DNA from: CAVXNB01 sp963763085
GTDB taxonomy: Bacteria > Actinomycetota > Acidimicrobiia > Acidimicrobiales > Bog-793
Assembly: GCA_963763085.1 (NCBI GenBank)
Contig: CAVXNB010000001.1
Coordinates: 1-64,000, forward strand
Reading direction: 5' to 3'
DNA length: 64,000 nt
The position numbers and the translations under genes are program-made. Shown here one piece after another: positions 10,008 through 17,801 of the stretch. Within the stretch, counting starts at the first letter, position 1; each line of letters opens with the position of its first letter. The notes below the pieces were generated by a model. The model was not told the origin of the DNA and did not search any database. It was given only the letters and a program-made list of their open reading frames with translations.

Positions 10008-11198
10008 TCAAGCGTCCCTGGTCATCATCCTCCAGGCGCCAAGGGCGGTCCAGACGACAAGCCAGGCGACGATGACAAAGACGGCCACTTTCGTCGACTC
10101 AGGTATCAGCCCTGGGTTGCCGTTGCCGGAGCCCGGCGGACCTCCGCCCCCTCCGAATACCGAAATGCCACCCGGGGCCAGGTGGGCTGTGGCGACTCCG
10201 ACGACGGCTCGCTGCAGGTTCAAGAGGTGAGGGATACGCGCCCGTGAGAATATCGGCGTCAGGATGATCTCGAGGACGATCATCAAGATCACTGCGATGG
10301 TTCTCTGCCCGAGCAGGGAGCCGAGGCCGAGGCCGACGATGAACCCGATGGTCGCTTCGAGCTCGAGCCACAACCCGCTCTTGACCATCAGCGAGATCGA
10401 CGGGGACAGGAACTGAGTGGAGTAGCTCGGATAATTCTGCCGTGCGATAAGCAGGGCTACAGCTCGTATTTGAGCGGGGGTTGCGTGTCCTGGAGGGTTG
10501 GACCCGGGAGGGGCGTTGACGATCGGACCGTTGGGACCGCATGGGACACTGTTCAGAACCGAGGGGACAAGGGCAGATGGTTGTTTCGCCTCGATCCTGA
10601 TTCCGAAGTTGCAGATAACCAGTTTCGGGTGGTCTCCGGCCCAGTTCTCGAAGGCGGAGCGCGAAAGGCCGGCCGGCACTGTCGTACCGTCGTAATTGAG
10701 CGTCGTCGGTGCAGCGAAGACGCACACCAGACAGACGATCGTGAAACCGATCGCCACCAAGGACAAGATGATGGCCAGGCCGGCGGGGATCCGCGCCAGG
10801 TAGATGGCCAACCGGGAGCGACCCGTCACTACCAGGTGTCGGAACATCCCCTCGGTGAGGTCGACCGATCCCGCCGTGCAGCCCAGCGCGGCGGCAACGA
10901 TGAACCCGAAGACGTACATCACCCCGGCGACCAGGCCGGTGTAGATCGTGTAGCCACCGGCCGGTCCGTAGGTCTTCGGGTCGAATGCGTGAACCAGTAA
11001 TCGGACGACAAGAAATATGGTCGGGATGCCGATGTTCACCACAACGAGCGCGATCATGAGCCCGCGACGCCTGCGCAACTCCATGAACCTGGTCGCGATC
11101 ATGGCGCCGTTGGGAATCGGCGATCCTCGGTGATCGCGCGACGGGCCGCGCCGCACCGCCTTCGCAATCGGAGCGGCCCGTGCAGGCACAGTCGTCAT
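10008..11198 (-). CDS. ABC-2-like polytopic membrane protein
   Basis: 396 aa from the ATG at 11198. This start is preferred because the preceding minus-strand frame ends in an overlapping TAATG. A cytoplasmic basic N-terminus is followed by a TM helix near residues 48-72 (MIALVVVNIGIPTIFLVVRLL), three more helices by residue 170, a large extracytoplasmic loop of about 120 residues with two cysteines, and three C-terminal helices. The last loop holds a GGGGGPPGSGNGN linker. Layout resembles ABC-2 permeases. A matching ATPase is only present as a possible C-terminal remnant directly upstream. Confidence 0.72.
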   Translation of the reverse strand: MTTVPARAAPIAKAVRRGPSRDHRGSPIPNGAMIATRFMELRRRRGLMIALVVVNIGIPTIFLVVRLLVHAFDPKTYGPAGGYTIYTGLVAGVMYVFGFIVAAALGCTAGSVDLTEGMFRHLVVTGRSRLAIYLARIPAGLAIILSLVAIGFTIVCLVCVFAAPTTLNYDGTTVPAGLSRSAFENWAGDHPKLVICNFGIRIEAKQPSALVPSVLNSVPCGPNGPIVNAPPGSNPPGHATPAQIRAVALLIARQNYPSYSTQFLSPSISLMVKSGLWLELEATIGFIVGLGLGSLLGQRTIAVILMIVLEIILTPIFSRARIPHLLNLQRAVVGVATAHLAPGGISVFGGGGGPPGSGNGNPGLIPESTKVAVFVIVAWLVVWTALGAWRMMTRDA

Positions 11199-11473
11199 TA
11201 CCGCCGCACCCCCTGTCGTCTCGTGACCTGCAGGAACCACGCTTCGGGTGACAACTGGACTTCCTGGAGCCGATACAGGGAGCTCCGTCCCTCCACGAGA
11301 ATGCGGTGATCTTGGCAACGTCGCGTTGAAGTGCCTCCCCGGGCAGGTTGACCCAGAATGTCGCGGCCCCTGTCGAACATCGGCTCGCTGGACACTTGTC
11401 TAAGGTGCCCAGTCTGGCACGGGAGTGCTGCGGACGGACTGTCGCCGCCTCTGCCGCTCGCCGGCTCGGACAT
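11198..11473 (-). pseudogene. Possible C-terminal remnant of an ABC ATPase
   Basis: A 91-codon frame whose last 36 residues (from HRILVEGRSSLYRLQEV through SPEAWFLQVTRRQG) resemble the C-terminal tail of export-type ABC ATPases (SLE-x-x-FL-x-LT). Its TAA overlaps the permease ATG as TAATG, as expected for an ATPase-permease pair. No Walker or signature motif precedes it, so the nucleotide-binding domain is missing. This is inference from a short match and could be a chance frame. Confidence 0.35.
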
Positions 11474-11488
11474 CGGCAGAAGCGGCGA

Positions 11489-11647
11489 CTACCGCGGCCG
11501 TAGCTCCTTCAACGCCCGTACGAGCTGACCGAGGATCGCCATCGCGCGCTCCCGGCTGAGCCCGCTCGGTGCCTGTGGCGGGAGCATGGCAAGCGACCGC
11601 CGCAGGGACTCGGCCTGCTCCGGGGAGAGATCAGAGGAGTCGTCCAT
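11489..11647 (-). CDS. Small 52-aa protein under a LexA box
   Basis: A short acidic-to-basic protein beginning MDDSSDLSPEQAESLRRSL and ending LVRALKELRPR, predicted mostly helical. I do not recognise a named family. Its ATG lies only 9 bases after a TATACG -10 element, so the transcript is probably leaderless. A perfect LexA (SOS) box sits immediately upstream of that -10, so damage-induced expression is the main clue to its role. The next minus-strand frame begins 16 bases downstream. Confidence 0.55.
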   Translation of the reverse strand: MDDSSDLSPEQAESLRRSLAMLPPQAPSGLSRERAMAILGQLVRALKELRPR

Positions 11648-11656
11648 GCGGGCGAG

Positions 11657-11676
11657 CGTATACGAACATACGTTCG
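11657..11676 (-). promoter_or_regulatory. LexA/SOS box with adjacent -10 element
   Basis: CGAACATACGTTCG at 11663-11676 (plus-strand reading) fits the Gram-positive consensus CGAAC-RNRY-GTTYG at every position, and nearly fits the mycobacterial TCGAAC-N4-GTTCGA form. On the minus strand it is directly followed by TATACG (11662-11657), a -10 hexamer, placing LexA between -35 and -10 of the promoter of the 52-aa gene. Confidence 0.7.
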
Positions 11677-11772
11677 ATTACTAGGGGTCGCTCAATACCG
11701 GCCGGCCAAGATGTCGTCCGAAGGCCTGGAATCCCGATCTGGAGCGTTCCTCGGAAACCTAGCGGGCCGAGG

Positions 11773-12055
11773 CTAAGGCCGGATGGTCTCGTAGACGGGG
11801 AACTCCTCGATGTCCGGAGGCCCGTGCATAGTCACGCCGGCGGCTTCTATCGCCTTCTGAAATTCGAGGCGTAGCGGCGTCGAAGTCCTGACGTGACTCC
11901 CAGAAGTCGATCACGATCCAGCCGCCATCGACCGGACTTGACGAATGGAATATGAGGCCCTTGGGTGGCTCACCACTAGCCATGACCTGCTTGTGCACCG
12001 CTTCGAACTCTTCTTGAGTTACACCGACGAGGTTGGTGTGAATCCGAACGGTCAT
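11773..12055 (-). pseudogene. Small dimeric alpha/beta-barrel (monooxygenase-like) protein, single frameshift
   Basis: The N-terminal 57 residues (MTVRIHTNLVGVTQEEF, HSSSPVDGGWIVIDFWESR) belong to a ferredoxin-like alpha/beta-barrel family of about 90-95 aa. After DFDA the frame breaks. Dropping one base near 11883-11887 restores LRLEFQKAIEAAGVTMHG then PPDIEEFPVYETIRP and a TAG at 11775-11773, the normal family C-terminus. A real mutation or a single-base error would both look like this. Reading on without correction gives an arginine-rich tail with no family match. Confidence 0.65.
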
Positions 12056-12134
12056 GATGAACGGCTCCTCTCAGTAGCTGGTTGTCGAACTGTACGTCCA
12101 GGGTCCCCTCTGGTGCCCATTCGCTCTCTCCACA

Positions 12135-12159
12135 GTGACCGCACGGTAACTTCAGCCTC
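12135..12159. repeat. Dispersed 25-bp motif, copy 1
   Basis: Reads GTGACCGCACGGTAAC then TTCAGCCTC. The first 16 bases form a near-perfect inverted repeat (GTGACCG / CGGTAAC, 6 of 7 paired, 2-bp spacer). The same 25 bases recur at 16505 with two differences, and a shorter form at 27254. It overlaps the stop codon of the GNAT gene. Confidence 0.55.
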
Positions 12160-12850
12160 CTGTCGAGGTCGCGGGACAGCCGAGTTCTCGACCGTCGTCG
12201 ACGGTCGATCTAGTGGACGGCACCTCGATCGCGGGTCGCCGCGTCCATTTGTGCCGCTCGAACAGGTGGATCATCGGGCCGTTCTCGGTAGCCGTATCGC
12301 AGGAAATCTGCCATACGCCGTGCGCCAACAGCGTGTCCGTCGCTCGGCCGAGCAGCAGGTGCCCGAGACCCCGCCCACGCTGCTCGGGCACGACCCCGAT
12401 GTGGTAGAGCGTCCCTTCGTCAAGAGTGCCTCGCTCGCGCCCCATGAAGACGACCGGAAACACGACGCCCGCCGCCAGGCCATTGACATCGACGACCGAC
12501 CACCAAGCGCGCTCGCGTCTATAGACGCGGCCCGACTGAGCATCTTCGATCATTCGCGACGCCACGGCCGGAGCGCCGACTCTGTGGACTTCCGCCTGGT
12601 CGCGCGGGTCCATCGACTCCTTGAGGGCGCGAGCTAACAAGTCAACGAGCTCTTCGTCGTCGTCAGTGGCTCTCCAGGTGACGCTCGGAGGATCGGCGAG
12701 TTGGCGGGCCGCGGTGTCACCGGCGAGCTCGAAGGGGACTCGCCAGTAGGTTTGGCGACGATCATCGCCGGCAGTGGTAGGTCTGTCCACCGGACCAGCA
12801 TGGCACCGGGCCGCAAGTAGGCCTACCCGGTGAAGTTTGGCAATCCGCAC
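12152..12850 (-). CDS. GNAT family N-acetyltransferase
   Basis: Up to 232 aa; the true start may be internal because the first 30 residues are atypical. The acetyl-CoA binding motif A reads GVVPEQRGRGLGHLLLGRA (Q/R-x-x-G-x-G/A form) near residues 155-175, preceded by the beta-strands of the fold (AWWSVVDVNGLAAGVVF) and followed by ATENGPMIHLFERHKW, the motif B region. The acceptor is unknown. The stop overlaps a copy of a short dispersed repeat. Confidence 0.8.
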   Translation of the reverse strand: MRIAKLHRVGLLAARCHAGPVDRPTTAGDDRRQTYWRVPFELAGDTAARQLADPPSVTWRATDDDEELVDLLARALKESMDPRDQAEVHRVGAPAVASRMIEDAQSGRVYRRERAWWSVVDVNGLAAGVVFPVVFMGRERGTLDEGTLYHIGVVPEQRGRGLGHLLLGRATDTLLAHGVWQISCDTATENGPMIHLFERHKWTRRPAIEVPSTRSTVDDGRELGCPATSTGG

Positions 12851-13115
12851 GTTCGCATCGCCGTTCTGCGTTCGTGGAAGCGTTCGTTTCGGTGCGGTGG
12901 GGATTCGCTGTTGCGTTGCTGGTGGTGACGGTTGTCGCCGGTCTGTTGGTGCCCGAGATCAGGGCGTCGCCCCCTCGCAGCAGCTTGGCCTGAGGTTTTC
13001 CGGGCGGGGTGCTGAAGTGTCGGCCTGCGTTGAACCCAGTGCCAGGTTCATGAGCGAGCGACGCAGGGTTAGGGGCCAGCGACCGGGGGTATGAACGTAC
13101 CTGACGAGCTACTCA

Positions 13116-13307
13116 ATGAGGAGAGCACAATGGGAGCTGAAACCCTCGCCGCTTTGTTTCGCCACGGCGCCGCGGTGCCAATTACTCTGGATCATCGGAT
13201 TGGTCCTCATCGTCGCGGGAGTGATATCGATGGTTCGGCGCGGCCTCGTTCTGGGCATTGTCCTGGTGATCCTCGGCATCATCCTCGGCGGCCTTCAGTT
13301 GCTGTGA
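13116..13307 (+). CDS. Small hydrophobic membrane protein, 5' end uncertain
   Basis: The last 40 residues (LLWIIGLVLIVAGVISMVRR, then a second hydrophobic run ending LGGLQLL) make two membrane helices joined by a basic turn, as in small actinobacterial membrane proteins of about 45-60 aa. The best ribosome site (GAGGAG at 13118) serves an ATG at 13131 in a different frame (MGAETLAALFRHGAAV), so the natural start may lie there with a frameshift near 13180, or the ATG at 13116 may be used. Confidence 0.4.
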   Translation: MRRAQWELKPSPLCFATAPRCQLLWIIGLVLIVAGVISMVRRGLVLGIVLVILGIILGGLQLL

Positions 13308-13318
13308 TGCATACAGGA

Positions 13319-13807
13319 TCAAGCTTCGGGGACAGGCTCGTCAAACAACAGGAGCTCCCCCTCGTCTGGAGGTTGAAAGATCGTCGCCCACCGTTCGAAG
13401 TGAGCCCGTGTCATAGGCGAGGCGCTCCATTCGCCCGACGCGTCGCGTTGCTCCGCTCGCTCGATTAGCTCCTCCAGAGGCGCGTTGAGGTAATGCAGTT
13501 CGACTCCCACTCCCAAAGCCCGTGCTCCGAGTCGTTTCTCATCCCGTTCAACTCGCGCCCAGTGGCCCCACTCCAAGATCACACTCTGACCTTGGGCGAG
13601 GAGTTCCTGGGTAAGAGCCCACAACTGCCGTTCGAGACGGAGCCGAAACTCGTCGTCCCAGGGGTCGTGACCCAACTGGGTCGTCCACTGGTCCTTGTCC
13701 AACCTGATCGCGGGAATCTTCGGTGCGAGCTGGCGAGCTAGCGTCGACTTGCCCGAGGCTGGAAGCCCACATATCAGAACGAGCCGCGTCGATGACTTCT
13801 GGGTCAT
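13319..13807 (-). CDS. P-loop kinase-like protein (AAA_33 / zeta-toxin-like ATPase)
   Basis: 162 aa from the ATG at 13807, which follows GAGGAG at good spacing. Walker A is CGLPASGKST (residues 13-22), followed by IRLDKDQW and a lid-type Arg-rich region (RVERDEKRLGARA), as in small-molecule kinases and zeta-like phosphotransferases. The substrate is unknown. An in-frame extension of 57 codons upstream is an erm-type methylase fragment, so the two form one open frame. Proximity to a resistance-gene remnant raises the possibility of an antibiotic phosphotransferase, but nothing in the sequence proves it. Confidence 0.75.
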   Translation of the reverse strand: MTQKSSTRLVLICGLPASGKSTLARQLAPKIPAIRLDKDQWTTQLGHDPWDDEFRLRLERQLWALTQELLAQGQSVILEWGHWARVERDEKRLGARALGVGVELHYLNAPLEELIERAEQRDASGEWSASPMTRAHFERWATIFQPPDEGELLLFDEPVPEA

Positions 13808-13978
13808 GGCTTTCTCCTCGTTGGGATCGGCGACGAGCGCGCGAGTTATCGCTCCAGTTCCCGCCCCGACGTCGAGAACAAGGTCACCGGGAACGACGCC
13901 GGCGTCTGCGACGAAGCCGCGCGCCCAACGACTATCGAGTTGATGCCACCCCCACCGTGGCCCGCGGATCGCGGACAC
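13808..13978 (-). pseudogene. Truncated Erm-type 23S rRNA adenine methyltransferase
   Basis: A GTG at 13978 opens a frame resembling the N-terminus of Erm(37)-like proteins: GPRWGWHQLDSRWA, then VVPGDLVLDVGAGTGAITRA, the SAM-binding motif I. Complete Erm enzymes are around 180-260 aa. Here homology stops after about 50 residues and the frame reads through into the ribosome site and start of the P-loop kinase gene. The catalytic NIPY-type motif is absent, so it cannot methylate rRNA. A short upstream frame looks like a macrolide leader peptide. Confidence 0.7.
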
Positions 13979-14006
13979 GGCGGACCATCACCATGAAGCA
14001 AGTCAT
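13932..14006 (-). promoter_or_regulatory. Possible macrolide-responsive leader peptide of the erm remnant
   Basis: A 24-codon frame begins with ATG at 14006 as MTCFMVMVRRVRDPR and overlaps the erm GTG start. It contains R-V-R near its N-terminus, the +X+ motif known to arrest ribosomes with bound macrolides in ErmD-type leaders. Overlap of leader and erm start suits translational attenuation. Inference from a short motif; no pairing stems were demonstrated. Confidence 0.35.
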
Positions 14007-14161
14007 GGGTGCGAACGTAACCCGTTTCCTGAGACCTGTCACCTATATCGCCGGTTCGCGGGCGTACAGAACAACGCCGGTAGGAGGCACGGGCAAGGCA
14101 CGCTAAATCGGCATTCGGCATCGCCCTGAGGGGGCGCGAGCCGTCCCGGCGCTCTCGTGTG

Positions 14162-14780
14162 CTACCAGCCCTCCAAGGTGGCGTCGATGAGAACGCTCGC
14201 CATCCAAGCGAGGAGCTCGATTGCCTCGTCACGAGGTAGGTCGGCCATGTCGGTGGTCCAGACGATGGCGTCGGACCCGAAGAGCGGGATGAGTGCGGCT
14301 GCAAGCCGGTCGCGTGCGGCCGACGGGACATCACTCGGCAGGCCTTCGAGCAGCGCGCCGATCCAGTGTCCTCGGTCGGTAAGTCCCCGGCGCGGCTTTA
14401 CTTTCTCTCGTTCGGGCCTGAGCGAGAGGAGCAGCATCGTGCGCAGCTCGGTCTCGTGGTCGAATGCCCACGCCGCCTTCGCCCGCACGAGGTCGGCGCC
14501 CCTGGAGCTGAGTTCGCCGGGCGACATCGTCCTTCGCGCTCCCCGCATCGGTGTCATCGAGCGGGTCGACCGCGAGCGACATGGTCGCGTGCAGCACCAC
14601 CGCGTCGTTGTTCGGGAAGTAGCGGTAGGCGGTTGCCCGCGACACGCCAGCGAGCTCGGCCGCGGCCGGCACGGTAAGTGGAGCGCCAGTGCGCAAAAGC
14701 TCTCGGGCAGCCTCCCTCAAAAGGCGCATCGTGCGTTGCCTCGGAGCGGACAGCGCTCCGCTGTTGAGTCCATCTTCCAA
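14162..14780 (-). pseudogene. TetR family regulator, one frameshift
   Basis: The N-terminal part (frame from 14780) carries a TetR DNA-binding domain: LTVPAAAELAGVSRATAYRYF with the TAYRYF recognition-helix end. The C-terminal part lies in another frame (to the stop at 14162): ADLVRAKAAWAFDHETELRT then RRGLTDRGHWIGALLEGL and DEAIELLAWMASVLI. The junction is near 14535-14560. Together they give about 205 aa, a normal TetR length. A 15-bp inverted repeat lies between this gene and the divergent DUF5519-cupin genes, so the intact protein probably repressed them. Confidence 0.72.
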
Positions 14781-14826
14781 GCTTCACTCCTTGACGCGAA
14801 GGGTCTTCAGGTGCATGATACTCGAA

Positions 14827-14841
14827 GTCTCGTTATGAGAC
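14827..14841. promoter_or_regulatory. Inverted repeat, likely TetR operator
   Basis: GTCTCGTTATGAGAC has 5-bp arms (GTCTC/GAGAC) around a 5-bp centre and sits between the divergent TetR-type gene and the DUF5519-cupin genes, the standard position for a TetR operator. Confidence 0.55.
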
Positions 14842-14924
14842 GCCATGTCTTACAGCTCAGATGAAGAACCCGAAGGAGGCACAATGACCACCGCGGCTAC
14901 CGATCTTCTGGCTCGGCGGCTGAG

Positions 14925-15440
14925 ATGACCGATCCGCTGCACCTGCCGTCGCGGGAGGGGCCTCGGCCGCTTACCAGCTCCGAGCTTCCGCACAGTCAAC
15001 TTGACCAGCAGCCCGGCGACAGCCGATACGTGGACGCCATACTTGCCGAGGCACTCACCTGGCGATCCGTACTCGGGCAGCCATCCCGGATCTCGGTTGA
15101 AGGCAGCCGTGCACTCACTTTGGCCGGCAGCACCGCGGCTGGGCCGTCCGAGGCGTTCTTGGTCGAGCGCGAGTTCTGCCACGTGCACGCGCAGGGTGAC
15201 TACAGTCTGCACGCTGCGTTGCCACTGCCCCTAGCCGCCGCTGCCGAGAGCGCAGGATGGGCCGAACCGCATTATCTGGTGCACACCCGCCAAGTGCCCG
15301 CGACCATCGTCATGCTATTTGCACCCCGCGACGACCTCGAGCGTGACGTTGTCCTGCGACTCGTCCGCGAGTCGTACGAGTTCGCCATCGCCGGAGATGA
15401 CGGTCCAACAGCGGTTACCGACCAACGTCCATCTACCTAA
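14925..15440 (+). CDS. DUF5519 (luciferase-domain) family protein, start region shifted
   Basis: The body (residues 15-160) matches the DUF5519 family: GPRPLTSSELPHSQLDQQP, ISVEGSRALTLAG, EFCHVHAQGDYSLHAALP, and PATIVMLFAPRDD-LERDVVLRLVRESYEFA. A strong ribosome site (GAAGGAGG) precedes an ATG at 14884 that starts MTTAATDLLARRL, a plausible family N-terminus, but this frame stops at 14928. One missing base near 14922 would join it to the main frame, so either translation restarts at the overlapping ATG at 14925 or the gene is frameshifted. The cupin gene follows by 10 bp. Function is not known. Confidence 0.65.
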   Translation: MTDPLHLPSREGPRPLTSSELPHSQLDQQPGDSRYVDAILAEALTWRSVLGQPSRISVEGSRALTLAGSTAAGPSEAFLVEREFCHVHAQGDYSLHAALPLPLAAAAESAGWAEPHYLVHTRQVPATIVMLFAPRDDLERDVVLRLVRESYEFAIAGDDGPTAVTDQRPST

Positions 15441-15450
15441 AGGAGTAGCG

Positions 15451-15897
15451 ATGTCCATCTTGGTCGTACGGCCGAACGACGGCGAGCCGTCAGGCGTCGG
15501 ACCAATCCGGTGCCGCATAATCGAGGACGGTTCGCACACCGAACACCGCCTCGGCATCATCGAGGCGACAGTGCCGCCGAACCCGGGTGGCCCGCCGCAG
15601 CACCTTCACCGTGAGCACGACGAGATCTTCATCGTGACCGAGGGCATGCTCAGATTCACTTCCGGAGCCGACAGCGTCGATGTCAAAGCAGGGTCGTGCG
15701 TCACGGTCCCTGCTGGGACGCCGCACACCTTTTGCAACCCCTTCGGCGAACCTGCCAAGTTCATTTGCACGCTTACTCCTGATCTGTATGTCGAGTACTT
15801 CCGTGAGCTGAGCAAGCTCCCGGTCGACAAACAGGGGACGCTGAACCCCACCGACATCGGCCGAACGATGGCGAAGTACGCGACCGAAGTGGTTTGA
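15451..15897 (+). CDS. Cupin-domain protein
   Basis: 148 aa, ATG at 15451 after AGGAG. Cupin motif 1 reads GGPPQHLHREHDEIFIVTEG (H-x-H, E) and motif 2 reads VPAGTPHTFCNP (G...H), so the metal ligands His/His/Glu/His are all present. Such single-domain cupins act as metal-dependent oxygenases, isomerases or binding proteins. It forms an operon with the DUF5519 gene 10 bp upstream, probably under the divergent TetR regulator. Confidence 0.85.
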   Translation: MSILVVRPNDGEPSGVGPIRCRIIEDGSHTEHRLGIIEATVPPNPGGPPQHLHREHDEIFIVTEGMLRFTSGADSVDVKAGSCVTVPAGTPHTFCNPFGEPAKFICTLTPDLYVEYFRELSKLPVDKQGTLNPTDIGRTMAKYATEVV

Positions 15898-16298
15898 ACC
15901 ACAGGGCGAGCGGGACCGCGTGCCCGATGACAGAGAAACACTCGCCAGTCGTCCGAGTATCCCTTCCACAGCTGCCGTGAGCTCCGCGTGCGCCGCGTCG
16001 ATGGACCCGACACGTCGTCAACTCTCAGCGAAGCGACGGATGAGACGCGTCCCTCAGCCTGCGGATACGCGAGGTCCCGCCCCGGCGACTTCGTGACGCC
16101 ATGTTGGTCGTGGGCATCCAGCGCGCCGTCCTCGGCGTTGCCCTGGGCTAGAGCCGCCTGGTCGCCTCGCCTCAGAAACGGTCCCGGGAGGGGTTTTCCG
16201 CTCTCGGTCTGCGGGTAGGTCTCGGGTTGCGAGAGATTGCCCTCCGGTCTTCTCAAGGGGCGGCCGGGGGGCAAATCTCGTCCAACGAGGGAGAACCA
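15898..16298. other. No recognisable gene
   Basis: About 400 bp between the cupin gene and a small basic-protein gene. Frames on both strands are short or Arg/Pro-rich and have no family features. No repeat or clear promoter was identified. Confidence 0.5.
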
Positions 16299-16508
16299 AT
16301 GCCACGGTCGCGCACGGGACGTCGAAGCGGACTGAAGCGCGCGGCAGCCGATCTGCGCGAGGCGCTCGACCTGCGCAGGCGCAGCACTGCGCGAAGACCT
16401 GCCCGGTACGACAAGCAGGCCGACGGAACTCTCGCCCGCGATCGGATCCGCCGAGTGCTTCGCAAGCTGCGGGCGCCCCGCGACGGCCATCCGTGCTCGC
16501 TGGAGTGA
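16299..16508 (+). CDS. Small basic protein of unknown function
   Basis: 69 aa starting at the ATG at 16299, preceded by GAGGGAGAA. The sequence is Arg/Lys-rich and helical (SGLKRAAADLREALDLRRRS, then IRRVLRKLRAPRDG). No family is recognised; the charge suggests nucleic-acid binding, which is inference. Its stop codon lies inside copy 2 of the dispersed 25-bp motif. Confidence 0.4.
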   Translation: MPRSRTGRRSGLKRAAADLREALDLRRRSTARRPARYDKQADGTLARDRIRRVLRKLRAPRDGHPCSLE

Positions 16509-16529
16509 CCGTTCGGTAACTTCAGCCTC
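16505..16529. repeat. Dispersed 25-bp motif, copy 2
   Basis: GTGACCGTTCGGTAAC followed by TTCAGCCTC; differs from copy 1 (12135) only in the two spacer bases of the inverted repeat. Confidence 0.55.
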
Positions 16530-16739
16530 GATGACGATCGCCGTGCGCTTCGGATCGGGTCCATGGCCAAGGGCGTTCCGAGAACGTTACGGCCGACAAG
16601 TGCGCAGCGCAGGACCCCCACCCGAAGGCCCGCTACACGAACCGGCCCACCGATGAATCCCGACCTCGACAAGCGTCGGACTACTACCAGCGTGTTGTGA
16701 GAATCAGGAGGAGCAGGAGTCTCACGGCCGCCGGGCGAA

Positions 16740-16777
16740 GCACCCCTCCGGGCTTGCTCCCCCTCTCGGAGGGGTGC
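16740..16777 (+). terminator. Strong GC hairpin
   Basis: A perfect 11-bp stem (GCACCCCTCCG / CGGAGGGGTGC) encloses a 16-nt loop in a gene-free stretch. No T-run follows on either strand. It could end transcription of upstream small genes or be part of a mobile-element end. Confidence 0.4.
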
Positions 16778-16911
16778 TGTCGCGTCGCGCCGGCCGGAGG
16801 CTCGCGTGGGTCGGCCGTCTGCAAAGGTCGATCACCGCCTGGTCAGCGGCGAGCCGCCGCGGTACTGAGTGCGTGAGTGAACGTGTGAATGATGGTTCGA
16901 ACGAATCATCA

Positions 16912-17029
16912 GTTGGCTCGGGACCCTCGCGTGCGCCGCCGTCGGTAACCGCCGCCGCCTTGTCGCGTGCCCTATTCGTGCCCGATAGCGAACTGACATG
17001 AGAAAATGCCCAGGTCAGACGCATAGAAT
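16912..17029. repeat. Left copy of a diverged direct repeat of about 117 bp
   Basis: Aligns base by base with 27346-27461 (roughly three quarters identical, two short gaps). Shared blocks include GCTCGGGA, GCGTCGG-type, TGTCGCG, CCTATTCG, then a dyad ending CCCAGGTCAG and a TAGAAT hexamer. In the right copy the dyad is perfect (CTGACCTG / CAGGTCAG). The two copies face the same way and bound the ECF sigma/secreted-protein island. Confidence 0.65.
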
Positions 17030-17236
17030 CTGGTCACAATCGGCTGACGGTCCGCTGCCGAAAGGATCCACGTGACCGACACGAGCACCACGGCCCTCCC
17101 CGGCCAGACCTGCCCTGTTGTGCTGGACGCACGATAAGCGTCGGCACTGATGACAGGCCGACCAAGCTGGTCGGGGCAGGACGATCCTTGATAGTCCATC
17201 CGAGGGCGTGTATTTCTATCCAGCTTCAGCCAGTAT

Positions 17237-17283
17237 GCAGCGCGACGGCCGTGGTAAGTGTCTTATTACACAAGGACGCGTCG
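17237..17283 (+). promoter_or_regulatory. Conserved 47-bp block upstream of the ECF sigma gene
   Basis: Matches 19440-19486 without gaps at about 35 of 47 positions. Conserved cores are GCAGCGCGA-GGCCG, TAAG-GTCTT and AGGACG-GTCG. It ends 11 bp before the sigma ATG at 17294. The same block ahead of the secreted-peptide gene suggests a promoter read by this sigma factor (autoregulation plus target), which is inference. Confidence 0.5.
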
Positions 17284-17293
17284 CGGGGTGCCG

Positions 17294-17800
17294 ATGGACG
17301 ACGAGGAAGGGCGTGAGGAGTTCGAGCTGTTCTTCCACGCCTACGCCCGTCGTTTCGTCGGAGAGGCGTTTCTGCTCACCGGTGGTCAACAAGACGCGCA
17401 GGAAGTCGTTCAAGAAGTGCTCGTTCGCGTCTGGCAGCACTGGCCTACCGTCACCCACCATGACCACCCGGAGGCCGGGGCACGGCGTGTGATGCGGAAC
17501 CTCGCGGCCAACCGCTGGCGCCGTAATCTGCTCGAGGAACGCCACCGTCAGCTCGCTGTCCCCGAACACGGTCAGGCGCCCAACGCGGATCATCTCGACA
17601 TCATTAAGGCCCTGCAAAGGCTCTCCGGGCGATCGAGGCAAGCCATGATTCTGCATGCGGTGGTGGGTCTCAGCGTCGACGAGATCGCCTGCGAGCTCAG
17701 AGTCCCTTCTGGCACGGTCAGGTCGTGGCTCCATCGAAGCAGAACAATCCTTGCTGGCCACCTCGGAGTGGATCCGCTTGTGACCCCGGGAGCTGATTGA
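17294..17800 (+). CDS. ECF-type RNA polymerase sigma factor
   Basis: 168 aa from the ATG at 17294. Region 2 spans about 10-80 (FHAYARRFVGEAFLLTGGQQDAQEVVQEVLVRVWQHWP) and region 4 about 105-155 (LQRLSGRSRQAMILHAVVGL, VDEIACELRVPSGTVRSWLH, the helix-turn-helix). Only these two regions are present, as in extracytoplasmic-function sigmas. The next gene, starting 2 bases after the stop, encodes a one-TM protein with an FG-GAP exterior and is probably its anti-sigma/sensor partner. The upstream 47-bp block is shared with a secreted-peptide gene. Confidence 0.88.
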   Translation: MDDEEGREEFELFFHAYARRFVGEAFLLTGGQQDAQEVVQEVLVRVWQHWPTVTHHDHPEAGARRVMRNLAANRWRRNLLEERHRQLAVPEHGQAPNADHLDIIKALQRLSGRSRQAMILHAVVGLSVDEIACELRVPSGTVRSWLHRSRTILAGHLGVDPLVTPGAD

Positions 17801-17801
17801 C

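Noticed and set aside
12874..12993. 39-codon plus-strand hydrophobic frame resembling a transporter C-terminus
   Set aside because: Single short hydrophobic run with no ribosome site and no linked domain.
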